Positions 23,164-31,329 of a stretch of DNA of 45,976 nucleotides are shown in pieces (position 1 is the first letter of the stretch; each line of letters begins with the position of its first letter). The DNA comes from Pseudolabrys sp. (GTDB lineage Bacteria > Pseudomonadota > Alphaproteobacteria > Rhizobiales > Xanthobacteraceae): NCBI GenBank assembly GCA_030651965.1, contig JAUSBQ010000454.1, positions 1 through 45,976 of the forward strand, given 5' to 3'. Under the pieces are notes generated by a model. The model made no database searches, had not been told where the DNA came from, and saw only the letters and a list, made by a program, of their open reading frames with translations. Position numbers and translations under genes: made by a program.

Positions 23164-23757
23164 CTACGCCCTTCGCTTCACGCGCACCTTCTCGTCGCGC
23201 ACCAGCGCCATCGCCGCCTGTCCCGCCGCCTCGGCATAAGACGGATCGCGGTGCGTCAGCATCGCCGAGAAGGCGCCGTCGAACAGCAGCATCACCTGCC
23301 GCGCGCGCAGGGCAGCATCGTCGAGCCCGGCCGCGGCGAAGCGCGCGGCGAATTCGGCCTCCAGTTTCTTCTTGTGCGCCGATCCCGCCTTCAAGGCCGG
23401 ATGCCCCGGCGTTGTCACCAGTTCGGCGGCGGTGCGCAGGAAGCCGCAGCCGCGCCATTTAGGACTGCGGCCAAGCCGCGCCAGTTGTGCGAACACGGCT
23501 TCCAGTTTTTCGGCGAGGGTACCTTCCGCCGCGTCCATCCAGCCCATGACGATGACAATGGTCGGCTCGTCGCGCGCGCTCAAATAGGCCGCGATCAGAT
23601 CGTCCTTGCTGCGGAAGTGATAATACAGCGTGCGCTTGGTGACGCCGGCGCGCGCCGCCACATCGTCGACGCTGACGCCGCGAATGCCGTGGCCGTAAAA
23701 CAGCTTGCCGGCGGCGGTGACAATGCGGGCGCGGGTATCGGTGGAGTCTCTCGGCAT
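23164..23757 (-). CDS. TetR-family transcriptional regulator
   Basis: A 197-residue repressor. The N-terminal helix-turn-helix is typical (ARIVTAAGKLFYGHGIRGVS, VDDVAARAGVTKRTLYYHF, SKDDLIAAYL; about residues 9-55). The C-terminal ligand-binding part is all-helical and contains WRGCGFLRTAAE. It is divergent from the enoyl-CoA hydratase gene, with a palindromic operator between them, so it likely controls itself and that gene. The ligand may be an acyl-CoA or an aromatic or fatty compound, by analogy with similar pairs. Confidence 0.9.
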   Translation of the reverse strand: MPRDSTDTRARIVTAAGKLFYGHGIRGVSVDDVAARAGVTKRTLYYHFRSKDDLIAAYLSARDEPTIVIVMGWMDAAEGTLAEKLEAVFAQLARLGRSPKWRGCGFLRTAAELVTTPGHPALKAGSAHKKKLEAEFAARFAAAGLDDAALRARQVMLLFDGAFSAMLTHRDPSYAEAAGQAAMALVRDEKVRVKRRA

Positions 23758-23766
23758 GGCCTCAAA

Positions 23767-23788
23767 GTATACCGACTAGTGAGTATAC
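23767..23788. promoter_or_regulatory. TetR operator
   Basis: Two GTATAC arms (23767-23772 and 23783-23788) flank a central ACTAGT (23775-23780), forming a near-perfect 22-bp palindrome. It lies 10 bp before the TetR start and about 58 bp before the hydratase gene. Confidence 0.7.
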
Positions 23789-23845
23789 ACAAGCCGGAAC
23801 CTTTGCGAGCGTTGCCGCATCAACCGCAACGCCCGGAGATTTCCC

Positions 23846-24670
23846 ATGCCCAGCCAGACCACGCCCGAACCCACCGCCTTGTCCGACTCGGTGCTGTGCC
23901 AGACCGACCGCGGCATCGCGCTGCTGACGCTCAACCGCCCCGACAAGCTCAATGCGCTCAACTACGAACTGATCGAGCGCCTCGGCGCGCTGCTCGACCG
24001 GCTCGAACGCGACGACAGCGTGCGCGCCATCGTGCTGACCGGCGGCGGCGACAAGGCCTTCTCCTCCGGCGCCGACATTTCCGGCTTCGCGACAAGCGTG
24101 CGCCAGGGCGCGCCGGCGGCTTTGCGCGAATTCGTGCAGCCGGGCCAGCGCCTGACCGCCCGCATCGAGACCTTCCCCAAGCCGATTATCGCCGCGGTCA
24201 ACGGGCTCGCCTATGGCGGCGGCTCGGAAATCGTCGAGGCCTGTCCGCTCGCCATTGCCAGCGAGCGCGCGCAGTTCTGCAAGGCCGAGATCAGCCTTGG
24301 CTTCGCGCCGCCTTTCGGCGGCTCGCAGCGGCTGCCGCGCCTGATCGGCCGCAAGCGCGCGCTGCGCATGATCCTGACCGGCGAGCCGATCAGCGCCTGG
24401 AAGGCGCGCGACTTCGGGCTGATCAATGAAGTCGTACCGCACGAGCGGCTTTACGAAGAGGCGTTCCAGCTCGCGCGCGTCATCGCCGAGAAATCGCCGC
24501 TCGCGGTGGCGGCCTGCCTCAGCAGCGTCACGCGCGGCATCAACGTGCCGATCGACGAGGGACTGGCCATCGAAGCCAATTACTTCGCCCGCATGGTGCC
24601 GACCAGGGACATCGAGGAAGGCATCTCGGCCTGGCTCGACAAGCGCCCGCCGCGGTTTACGGGCACCTGA
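23846..24670 (+). CDS. enoyl-CoA hydratase/isomerase (crotonase) family protein
   Basis: A 274-residue crotonase-fold enzyme. It has the oxyanion-hole segment GGGDKAFSSGADISGF (about 64-80) and the second loop NGLAYGGGSEIVEAC (about 118-132). Both Glu residues used by true hydratases appear to be present: one in GGSEIV and one in CKAEISLGFAPPFGGSQRLPR. It therefore probably hydrates 2-enoyl-CoA, as in beta-oxidation or aromatic breakdown. The C-terminus (LDKRPPRFTGT) is normal. A GGAG lies upstream of the ATG. It stands alone, under the divergent TetR regulator. Confidence 0.88.
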   Translation: MPSQTTPEPTALSDSVLCQTDRGIALLTLNRPDKLNALNYELIERLGALLDRLERDDSVRAIVLTGGGDKAFSSGADISGFATSVRQGAPAALREFVQPGQRLTARIETFPKPIIAAVNGLAYGGGSEIVEACPLAIASERAQFCKAEISLGFAPPFGGSQRLPRLIGRKRALRMILTGEPISAWKARDFGLINEVVPHERLYEEAFQLARVIAEKSPLAVAACLSSVTRGINVPIDEGLAIEANYFARMVPTRDIEEGISAWLDKRPPRFTGT

Positions 24671-24818
24671 CGCGGCAAGATCTGTCGCCGCGGCCAGCGC
24701 CGGTATGAGGTTAATTCCGTCAGATTGCGCACATAAGAACCGCCGAATTTGACCTAGCTCATGTTATGTCGGGCAGCAGACGCGCAATCTGCCTCTTTGC
24801 GTCCTGCCAGAGGCCTGC

Positions 24819-26594
24819 ATGAACCTTCTCCGCCTTTACGGCCGCGTGCTTGCCCTGCTCGGCTCGGAAAGCCGGCTGGCCTGGGCTTTGGCCATTGCCA
24901 ATATCGCGCTCGCCTCGGCGCAGTTCGCCGAGCCGGTCCTGCTCGGCCGCATCATCGACACGCTGACGGCCGCGCAAGTCAGCGGCCAGGCGCCGTCATG
25001 GGCGCAACTCGGCGTTCTCCTGTCCGCCTGGGCTGGCTTCGGCCTGTTCACTATCGCCTGCGGCACCTTGATCGCGCTTTATGCCGACCGGCTGTCGCAC
25101 CGCCGCCGCCATGTCGTGCTCACCGGCTATTTCGAGCACGTGCTGCAGTTGCCGCTGACCTATCACGGCAACACCCATTCCGGCCGCCTGATGAAGGTGA
25201 TGCTGCAAGGCACCGACGCGCTGTGGGGCCTGTGGGTCGGATTCTTCCGCGACAACCTCGCCTCCATTGTCTCGCTTCTGGTGCTGCTGCCGATCTCGCT
25301 GTTCATCAACTGGCGGCTGGCGCTGCTGCTGATCGTGCTGTGCGTCGTATTCGCGCTGCTGACCGCGTTGATCGTGCGCAAGACGCAGACGCTGCAAAGC
25401 TCGGTCGAACGCCATTACTCCGATCTCGCCGAGCGCGCTTCCGACACGCTCGGCAATATCGCGCTGGTGCAGAGCTTCTCCCGACTCGAACAGGAAGTGA
25501 CCGAACTGCGTCAAGTCGTCGAGCGCCTGCTCGCGGCGCAAATGCCGGTGCTGTCGTGGTGGGCGCTCGCCGCGGTGCTGACGCGCACGGCGACGACCCT
25601 GACCGTGCTGTCGATCATCATCGTCGGCACGCTGCTGCACATCAACGGCCAGGCGACCATCGGCGAAATGGTCACGTTCATGAACTTTGCCGGGCTGATC
25701 ATCAACCGCCTCGAACAGGTGGTGGCCTTCGTCAACAGGATCGGATCGGAAGCGCCGCGCCTGCGTGAGTTCTTCACGGTCTGGGACACCGTTCCGGCCA
25801 TTCGCGACCTTCCCGATGCCGTCGATCCGGGCCGCCTCACCGGCATGGTCGAATTCAAGAACGTGTCGTTCTCCTATGACGGCGAGCGCATGGCGGCGAT
25901 CGACCTCAATCTCAAGGCGATGCCGGGCGACACCATCGCGCTGGTCGGCGCCACCGGCGCCGGCAAGTCGACCGCCATTGCGCTGCTGCACCGCGCCTTC
26001 GATCCGCAGTCGGGCTCGATCGAGATCGACGGCGTCGACATTCGTCATTTCAAGCTCGCCGCGTTGCGGCGCAATATCGGCGTGGTGTTTCAGGAATCGT
26101 TGCTGTTCAACCGCTCGATCTCCGACAATCTGCGCGTCGGCAAGGCCGACGCCACCGAGGAGGAAATGCGCCTGGCGGCGACCCGCGCCCAGGCGATCGA
26201 TTTCATCGACCGCAAATTCCACGGCTTCTCCGACAATGTCGGCGAACGCGGCCGCTCGCTGTCCGGCGGCGAGCGTCAGCGCCTGTCGATCGCGCGCGCG
26301 CTCTTGAAGGACCCGCCGATCCTCATCCTGGATGAGGCGACCAGCGCGCTCGACGCCGGCACCGAGGGCAAGGTGATGCAGGCGCTCGACGAGGTGATGA
26401 AGGGCCGCACCACTTTCGTCATCGCGCACAGGCTGTCGACCGTGCGCAAGGCCTCGCGCATTCTCGTCTTTGAAGCGGGCAAGATCGTCGAGGCCGGCAC
26501 CTTCGACGAACTGGTGGCGCAGGGCGGCCGGCTCGCCGAACTGGCCAAGGCGCAGTTCATCACCACGGAATCCGCGGCGGCGCCGAAGGCTTGA
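24819..26594 (+). CDS. chvA: cyclic beta-1,2-glucan ABC exporter, ChvA/NdvA type
   Basis: A 591-residue half-transporter with a membrane domain fused to an ATPase, the expected length for ChvA/NdvA (about 588). The N-terminal helices begin [20 protein letters not shown] and [20 protein letters not shown], a start typical of this exporter. The ATPase has Walker [10 protein letters not shown] (377-385), signature LSGGERQ (481-487), a Walker [13 protein letters not shown] (about 498-510) and the H-loop in [13 protein letters not shown]. Family members export cyclic glucan to the periplasm, important for osmotic adaptation and host contact. The glucan synthase gene is not in the window. Its stop lies 11 bp from the convergent fliJ stop. 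Confidence 0.85.
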   Translation: MNLLRLYGRVLALLGSESRLAWALAIANIALASAQFAEPVLLGRIIDTLTAAQVSGQAPSWAQLGVLLSAWAGFGLFTIACGTLIALYADRLSHRRRHVVLTGYFEHVLQLPLTYHGNTHSGRLMKVMLQGTDALWGLWVGFFRDNLASIVSLLVLLPISLFINWRLALLLIVLCVVFALLTALIVRKTQTLQSSVERHYSDLAERASDTLGNIALVQSFSRLEQEVTELRQVVERLLAAQMPVLSWWALAAVLTRTATTLTVLSIIIVGTLLHINGQATIGEMVTFMNFAGLIINRLEQVVAFVNRIGSEAPRLREFFTVWDTVPAIRDLPDAVDPGRLTGMVEFKNVSFSYDGERMAAIDLNLKAMPGDTIALVGATGAGKSTAIALLHRAFDPQSGSIEIDGVDIRHFKLAALRRNIGVVFQESLLFNRSISDNLRVGKADATEEEMRLAATRAQAIDFIDRKFHGFSDNVGERGRSLSGGERQRLSIARALLKDPPILILDEATSALDAGTEGKVMQALDEVMKGRTTFVIAHRLSTVRKASRILVFEAGKIVEAGTFDELVAQGGRLAELAKAQFITTESAAAPKA

Positions 26595-26605
26595 GCTTAT
26601 AGAGT

Positions 26606-27028
26606 TTAAGCGTGCGCGCCGTTGGCCGAGAACCGCATCGCGGCGATGCGGTCGAGTTCCTGCTGCTCGCGCACGTTCTGCTCGGCCTTTTCGCGGGCGT
26701 TGTCGCGCTCGTCCAGCATCTCGACCTTCTTGAGCTCCTCGAAGGCTTCGCCGAGCATCGCCTTGGCGTCGTCGAGCTGCGCCTTGAGGTCGTCGGATGA
26801 ACGCTTGAGGTTCTCGCGCCGTCCCATCGCCGCCTTGGCGTAGGTCGGATAGGCGAAATGCGCTGGATCGTGGATGCCGGCGCGGTCCTGCTCGATCTTG
26901 ATCTCGCGATCGAGCTCGGAGGCGATCCGGTCGAATTCGGCCATCATCGCCTCGATCTGGGCGACCTTGCGCCGCTTCTCGTCGACCTGAAATTTCTTCA
27001 GGCGGATGAGGGTTTCGCGTGACTTCAT
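26606..27028 (-). CDS. fliJ: flagellar export protein FliJ
   Basis: A 140-residue, nearly all-helical, highly charged protein with the FliJ heptad pattern (RETLIRLKKFQVDEKRRKVA, then IEAMMAEFDRIASELDREIK and LDERDNAREKAEQNVREQQE). FliJ is the central-stalk partner of the FliI ATPase and helps couple ATP hydrolysis to flagellar protein export. It lies downstream of fliI on the same strand with a 151-bp gap, larger than usual, which may contain its own promoter, although I see none with confidence. Confidence 0.9.
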   Translation of the reverse strand: MKSRETLIRLKKFQVDEKRRKVAQIEAMMAEFDRIASELDREIKIEQDRAGIHDPAHFAYPTYAKAAMGRRENLKRSSDDLKAQLDDAKAMLGEAFEELKKVEMLDERDNAREKAEQNVREQQELDRIAAMRFSANGAHA

Positions 27029-27179
27029 CGACTAAATACTCCCCCGAAGCCCCGAATATGCGCCCGGTAGCTGCGAACAGCGCCGCCGTCCGGACGCCCC
27101 GGATCGTTCAGCCCCCGGACTGTGCGGCAATATCGTTAGTTTTCGGTTACGCAATTGCCGCGAATGCAACCAATCCCCG

Positions 27180-28508
27180 CTATTCGCCGGGACCTGTGCT
27201 TTTGAGGATCTCGTCCAGCATCCGATAGCCGCCGGCCATCGAGGTCGCTTCGTCCTTGCCCTGGCCGAGGAAGTCCTCGAGCGGCTTGTGCAGGGCGATC
27301 GCCTCATCGACATCGGCCGACGAACCCGGCCGGTAGGCGCCCAGCCGGATCAGCTCTTCCATGTCCGAATAGGTCGCCATCACCTGCCGCGCCCGCATGA
27401 TCGACGGCAGGTAAGCGGGATCGGCCGAACGCGGCATGGTGCGCGAGATCGACTTGAGCACATTGATCGCCGGATAGCGGCCGCGCTCGGCGATCGCCCG
27501 CTCCATCACGATGTGGCCGTCGAGAATGCCGCGCACCGCGTCGGCCACCGGCTCATTATGGTCGTCGCCGTCGACCAGCACCGTGAAGATGCCGGTCATG
27601 GTGCCCTGATCGGTGGTGCCGGGTCCGGCGCGCTCCAGCAGGCGCGGCAGTTCGGTGAACACGGTCGGCGTATAGCCCTTCGCGGTCGGCGGCTCGCCGG
27701 CCGACAGGCCGATCTCGCGCTGCGCCATGGCAAAGCGCGTCACCGAGTCCATCAGCACCAGCACGTCCTTGCCCTCGTCGCGGAAGAACTCGCCGATCGC
27801 CATAGTCAGATACGCCGCCTGGCGGCGCATCAAAGCCGGCTCGTCCGAGGTCGACACCACGACGACCGAACGCGCTAAACCTGCGGCGCCGAGATCGTCC
27901 TGCAAGAACTCCTGCACCTCGCGGCCACGTTCGCCGACCAGGCCAATGACCGACACGTCGGCGGCGACGTTCTTGGCGAGCATCGACAGCAGCACCGACT
28001 TGCCGACGCCGGAGCCGGCGAAGATGCCCATGCGCTGGCCGCGGCAGACGGTGAGGAAGGTGTTGAGCGCGCGCACGCCGAGATCGAGCGGCGCCCCGAC
28101 CCGCATCCGGGCGTGCGCCGCCGGCGGCGAATTGCGGAAGCTGTAGGGCGCGGGTCCCGCCGGCAACGGGCCGAGCCCGTCGATCGGCTCGCCCATGGCG
28201 TTGAGCACCCGGCCTAACCAGCGGTCGGACGGACGCACCGCGCTGGCCGAGCTATTGACCACGGCGCGGCAGCCGCGCCGCACGCCTTCGAGCGCGCCAT
28301 AAGGCATCGCCAGAGCCAGTTTGCCGGAGAAACCGACCACTTCGCAGGGAATGCCGGACCCATTGCCGCCGTCCAGGGTCAGCCGCGAGCCGACCGACAT
28401 GGCGTGGATCGGCCCGGCGATCTCAACCATGAGCCCGCGCACGCCGACGACGCGGCCGTAGATCTCGACCCCGTCGATATCGCCGATCTGCTCCGCCAGT
28501 GCCTTCAC
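27180..28508 (-). CDS. fliI: flagellum-specific ATPase FliI
   Basis: A 442-residue ATPase of the F1-beta-like family, standard length. Walker A is GSGVGKS (165-171), followed by the family segment [19 protein letters not shown] and a Walker B region around [40 protein letters not shown] is a further FliI hallmark. It energises export of flagellar subunits at the membrane. It starts at a GTG (28508) with GAAGG upstream. It is divergent from ctrA and shares its control region, where a CtrA-like half-site pair lies about 100 bp upstream. Confidence 0.95.
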   Translation of the reverse strand: MKALAEQIGDIDGVEIYGRVVGVRGLMVEIAGPIHAMSVGSRLTLDGGNGSGIPCEVVGFSGKLALAMPYGALEGVRRGCRAVVNSSASAVRPSDRWLGRVLNAMGEPIDGLGPLPAGPAPYSFRNSPPAAHARMRVGAPLDLGVRALNTFLTVCRGQRMGIFAGSGVGKSVLLSMLAKNVAADVSVIGLVGERGREVQEFLQDDLGAAGLARSVVVVSTSDEPALMRRQAAYLTMAIGEFFRDEGKDVLVLMDSVTRFAMAQREIGLSAGEPPTAKGYTPTVFTELPRLLERAGPGTTDQGTMTGIFTVLVDGDDHNEPVADAVRGILDGHIVMERAIAERGRYPAINVLKSISRTMPRSADPAYLPSIMRARQVMATYSDMEELIRLGAYRPGSSADVDEAIALHKPLEDFLGQGKDEATSMAGGYRMLDEILKSTGPGE

Positions 28509-28949
28509 AGTTGCGCCTTCATCATTTGGGCACGCGGTTACCCGCCCCGGAACAATTCAGAAAACGCCGTAAACTCGCCCTTAGGATTACCGGCAACCCC
28601 TGCTCATTAACTCCGTGTTTACCCGGGTCGTTAATCATTGGGTCATCGTCCGTGGGACGAGAGCGAAGCGATTCGCGAAGGGCCGCAGGCGGACCTTTCG
28701 ACCGTTCAAGGCCGGCACCTGCCGGCATCAAACTGGGGCATGAAGCGGCACGTGGCTAAAAAACCACTCATCTGCAACATCTTACGGCGATTCGGCTTGC
28801 TTTCGCCAGCGAATGCTTGCACTGAAGAATCAGGTTTTGTTAACCATGTCGTCATAGTGTCGAATCGGTTTGTCCCACCGCGTTTTTTCACACTCGCCGC
28901 CTTTGCGGCGCTGACCTTAAGCCCGGTTGCGGCGAGATAGGGGACTGGC
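28509..28949. promoter_or_regulatory. shared ctrA-fliI control region with CtrA-like sites and four GANTC sites
   Basis: This 441-bp gap has no believable gene. CtrA-like sites: TTAA-N7-TTTA at 28607-28621, TTAA at 28631, and TTAACCAT at 28840-28847 (an eight-base CtrA motif). Four GANTC sequences, the CcrM methylation target, start at 28670, 28789, 28827 and 28862. CtrA autoregulation and CcrM control of ctrA are established in Caulobacter; applying them here is inference. Confidence 0.6.
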
Positions 28950-29651
28950 ATGCGCGTTCTACTTATTGAAGATGACAGCGCGACGGCTCAGTCGATTGAG
29001 CTGATGCTGAAAAGCGAGAGTTTCAACGTCTACACCACCGATCTGGGTGAGGAAGGCGTCGATCTCGGCAAGCTTTACGACTACGACATCATCCTTTTGG
29101 ACCTGAACCTGCCCGATATGTCGGGTTTCGAGGTCCTGCGCAGCCTTCGGGTCTCCAAGGTCAAGACCCCGATCCTGATCCTCTCTGGCCTCGCCGGCAT
29201 CGAGGACAAGGTAAAGGGCTTAGGCTTCGGCGCCGACGACTACATGACCAAGCCGTTCCATAAGGACGAGCTGATCGCCCGCATCCATGCCATCGTGCGC
29301 CGGTCGAAGGGCCACGCCCAGTCGGTCATCAACACCGGCGACCTCGTCGTCAACCTCGACACCAAGACGGTCGAAGTCGGCGGCCAGCGCGTCCACCTGA
29401 CCGGCAAAGAATATCAAATGCTCGAGCTGCTCTCGCTGCGCAAGGGCACGACGCTCACCAAGGAGATGTTCCTCAATCATCTCTACGGCGGCATGGACGA
29501 GCCCGAGCTCAAGATCATCGACGTCTTCATCTGCAAGCTGCGCAAGAAGCTGGCCAACGCCTCCTCCGGCAAGAACTACATCGAGACGGTGTGGGGCCGC
29601 GGTTATGTGCTGCGCGAGCCGACCGAGCAGGACGAGCGGATCCCGGCTTAA
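28950..29651 (+). CDS. ctrA: cell-cycle master response regulator CtrA
   Basis: A 233-residue OmpR-family regulator. The receiver domain (about 1-115) begins [20 protein letters not shown], with phosphorylated Asp51 in [15 protein letters not shown] and Lys in the [13 protein letters not shown] segment. The DNA-binding winged helix (about 125-220) includes [19 protein letters not shown] and [12 protein letters not shown]. The sequence is closely CtrA-like throughout, including SIELMLKSE and [17 protein letters not shown]. It controls division, DNA replication and flagellar genes by binding TTAA-N7-TTAA. ChpT (at 37.2 kb), which passes phosphate to CtrA, is in this window. A good terminator follows. 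Confidence 0.97.
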   Translation: MRVLLIEDDSATAQSIELMLKSESFNVYTTDLGEEGVDLGKLYDYDIILLDLNLPDMSGFEVLRSLRVSKVKTPILILSGLAGIEDKVKGLGFGADDYMTKPFHKDELIARIHAIVRRSKGHAQSVINTGDLVVNLDTKTVEVGGQRVHLTGKEYQMLELLSLRKGTTLTKEMFLNHLYGGMDEPELKIIDVFICKLRKKLANASSGKNYIETVWGRGYVLREPTEQDERIPA

Positions 29652-29654
29652 GTC

Positions 29655-29707
29655 CCGTCATCCTGAGGTGCGAGCCGCGCACGCGGCGAGCCTCGAAGGA
29701 TAGACGG
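29655..29707. repeat. palindromic intergenic repeat (TCCTGAGG/CCTCGAAGGA type)
   Basis: Starts CCGTCATCCTGAGG and ends CCTCGAAGGATAGACGG; the two halves pair into a long imperfect hairpin with a GC-rich tip. This pattern is familiar as a dispersed repeat in Bradyrhizobium-like genomes. Confidence 0.6.
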
Positions 29708-29733
29708 CCCAAGACAGAGAGCACCAGTTCCCC

Positions 29734-29769
29734 AAAGGGCGTAGAGCAATCTACGCCCTTTTATTTTTT
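29734..29769 (+). terminator. intrinsic terminator of ctrA
   Basis: A 12-bp stem (29734-29745 with 29750-29761) with a four-base loop GCAA leads into a T-rich run, TTTTATTTTTT. Confidence 0.9.
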
Positions 29770-29861
29770 AGAAGCGCCGGGCGTGAGACAAGGTTTTCCC
29801 CTTCCACCCGTTGCGTTTGCGTCATCTTGAACGGAGCTTGTTGGCTCACTCCAAAGACTTG

Positions 29862-29892
29862 AACCCGGGGCGATAGGCTCCGGGGTTTTTTT
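29862..29892 (+). terminator. terminator-like hairpin without an assigned gene
   Basis: AACCCGG (29862-29868) can pair with CCGGGGTT (29880-29887, one bulge) and is followed by a run of T. The 90 bp upstream hold no clear gene, so this may end a small RNA or be a second ctrA terminator. Confidence 0.4.
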
Positions 29893-29913
29893 GTCGCCCA
29901 GCATCTCTCCCCG

Positions 29914-29940
29914 GTCATCCCCGCGCAGGCGGGGATCCAG
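29914..29940. repeat. short palindromic repeat (ATCCCCGC/GCGGGGAT)
   Basis: ATCCCCGC (29917-29924) and GCGGGGAT (29929-29936) flank a GCAG loop, inside GTCATCCCCGC...GGATCCAG. This is a widespread intergenic palindrome in many proteobacterial genomes. Confidence 0.6.
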
Positions 29941-30026
29941 TTCTTCGTTAGATTCTCCAACCGGATACTCGACGAGCAGGCGAAGAAGGACGGCGTTCCG
30001 CGCGCCGCGTCTGGAGTTCTTCTTAT

Positions 30027-30145
30027 CCCTCCCCTGCAAGGGGAGGGTCCGGCGCGGTAGCGCCGGGTGTGGGGTTTAGCGCGTAATAGTCGCCACCCGT
30101 CTCCGCGCTAACGCGCGGAGCCACCCTCCCCGAAGACGGGGAGGG
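30027..30145. repeat. composite palindromic repeat with three hairpins
   Basis: Three stems in 119 bp: CCCTCCCC/GGGGAGGG (30027-30047), CTCCGCGC/GCGCGGAG (30101-30120), and CCCTCCCC/GGGGAGGG again (30124-30145). The first and third are matching arms that bracket the element. Familiar as a dispersed alphaproteobacterial intergenic element. Confidence 0.65.
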
Positions 30146-30201
30146 ATTACAAGTTCGCTCTTTGAAAATTGCATCCGTGCTGCACGACGGCAGCAAATCG
30201 C

Positions 30202-30282
30202 TCAACGCTGCGTGCCTTTGCCGGTCATCGCGGCGGCAAAAAACAAAGCGATAAAAACCGCACCGATAATTTCAAACACCAT
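30202..30282 (-). CDS. candidate 26-aa hydrophobic microprotein
   Basis: A very short frame starting MVFEIIGAVF and ending MTGKGTQR, with one continuous hydrophobic segment (about residues 3-19) and a short basic tail. This is the layout of small single-pass membrane proteins. The ribosome site is weak (GAGGG about 9 bp upstream). It lies at the edge of a repeat cluster and is divergent from the DUF1236 gene. It could be chance; the clean hydrophobic-then-basic pattern is the only support. Confidence 0.3.
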   Translation of the reverse strand: MVFEIIGAVFIALFFAAAMTGKGTQR

Positions 30283-30443
30283 CAGAAGGAACCCTCGTCG
30301 TGTCGCTAATTGCTATTAACCGTGCGTCGCCGCCTGATAAGCCTTAGTGGCGGCCTTCGTTCCGCCCTCACCGTCCATTCGACGCATACAGGATGGAACA
30401 ATCCACCGAAGGAACTGGAACAGTTCGCCACATATGTGGGATC

Positions 30444-30468
30444 GGAACGAATCCGCAAGGCGCGGGTT
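30444..30468 (+). promoter_or_regulatory. EcfG-like promoter of the DUF1236 gene
   Basis: GGAAC (30444-30448), 16 bp, then GGTT (30465-30468), i.e. GGAAC-N17-GTT. One base off the best consensus. It is 54 bp before the DUF1236 start. Confidence 0.4.
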
Positions 30469-30521
30469 GTCCTGCACACGACCAGCCCTTCGGCTGGCAT
30501 TTCAAAACAATTGGAGCTTCC

Positions 30522-30950
30522 ATGCAGGCGAAATTCACTGCCAAGGTGCTTGGCTCGATCGCACTGCTCGCCGCTCTGGCGAGCCCGCTCACCGCACAGG
30601 CGCAAGGCACGATCCAAGGCGCGCAACGCGGCGCTGAGCAGGGCGGGCGCGATGCCGGTCCGGTCGGCGCCGTCATTGGCGGCACGGTCGGCGCGGTCGC
30701 CGGCACCGTCGGCGGCATTCTCGGCGTCCAGGATCGTCCGCGCTTCCGCTCCTATGTGGTCGAGCAGCGCGTGCCGTCCTACCGCTACGAGAGCGAAGTC
30801 CGCGTCGGCGCCGTGCTGCCGGAATCCGGTGTGACCTATTACGAAATGCCGGCCGAATATAACGCCCCGGCCTATCGCTACACCTACATCAACGAACGTC
30901 CGGTGATCGTCGATCCGCGCACGCGGACCGTCGTTCAGGTCATCGATTAA
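30522..30950 (+). CDS. DUF1236 domain-containing exported protein
   Basis: A 142-residue secreted protein. The signal peptide is MQAKFTAKVLGSIALLAALA with cleavage near AQAQ. A Gly-rich stretch (PVGAVIGGTVGAVAGTVGGI, about 43-62) resembles a glycine zipper. The C-terminal DUF1236 region has the family pattern V-G-x-x-L-P (VRVGAVLPE), then YRYTYINERPVIVDPRTRTVVQVI. The family is abundant in Bradyrhizobium relatives and of unknown function, probably envelope or stress related. The start at 30522 has a GGAG upstream; an EcfG-like promoter supports stress induction. Confidence 0.8.
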   Translation: MQAKFTAKVLGSIALLAALASPLTAQAQGTIQGAQRGAEQGGRDAGPVGAVIGGTVGAVAGTVGGILGVQDRPRFRSYVVEQRVPSYRYESEVRVGAVLPESGVTYYEMPAEYNAPAYRYTYINERPVIVDPRTRTVVQVID

Positions 30951-30978
30951 CATCAACCTATAACCGGAAGGACGCACC

Positions 30979-31257
30979 ATGATGAAATTCGTCACGTTCG
31001 CGGCGGTTGCGGCCGTCGCCCTGTCGTTGACCCTCGCGCCGAAGCCGGCCGAAGCGCGCGACGGCCAGATCGCGGCCGGCGTTGTCGGCGGCCTCGCGGT
31101 CGGCGCCATCGTCGGTTCGCAGATGAACCGCAACGACGACGGCTATCGTTATCGCAATCGCAATCGCGCTTATGCCCGCGAGTGCCACATCGAGCGCCGC
31201 GATTACGAGGATCGCTACGGCCGTCTGCATGTGCGCAAGGTGCGCGTTTGTAACTAG
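30979..31257 (+). CDS. small exported glycine-zipper-like protein, 92 aa
   Basis: Starts MMKFVTFAAVAAVALSLTLA with cleavage near AEAR. A hydrophobic Gly/Ala stretch (GQIAAGVVGGLAVGAIVGSQ, about 29-48) could insert into or associate with a membrane. The C-terminal half is rich in Arg and Tyr and has two Cys (ECHIERRDYEDRYG and RVCN at the end), perhaps disulfide-bonded in the periplasm. It follows the DUF1236 gene by 28 bp, with a GGAAGG ribosome site, so they probably share a transcript. A strong terminator follows. Confidence 0.7.
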   Translation: MMKFVTFAAVAAVALSLTLAPKPAEARDGQIAAGVVGGLAVGAIVGSQMNRNDDGYRYRNRNRAYARECHIERRDYEDRYGRLHVRKVRVCN

Positions 31258-31277
31258 CCTTGAGCGACATCGAAACG

Positions 31278-31306
31278 AAAACCCCGGCCGCATGGCCGGG
31301 GTTTTT
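31278..31306 (+). terminator. intrinsic terminator
   Basis: AAAACCCCGGCC (31278-31289) pairs with GGCCGGGGTTTT around a GCAT loop and ends in T residues. The reverse strand could also use it for the cheR transcript that ends at 31330. Confidence 0.85.
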
Positions 31307-31329
31307 GCATGACAGCGGTGGCCGCCGTG

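Noticed and set aside
24749-24762. TTGACCTAGCTCAT before the ChvA-type gene as a third FNR/FixK box
   Set aside because: One mismatch in the second half-site and no supporting promoter elements; kept out of the regulon argument.
28638-28940. 100-codon plus-strand frame in the ctrA upstream region
   Set aside because: It overlaps CtrA and GANTC motifs, has no ribosome site and no domain, and changes composition along its length.
30027-30145. Possible short CRISPR array from repeated CCCTCCCC/GGGGAGGG arms
   Set aside because: Only two arms in opposite arrangement, no regular spacers and no cas genes nearby; it is a palindromic intergenic element.
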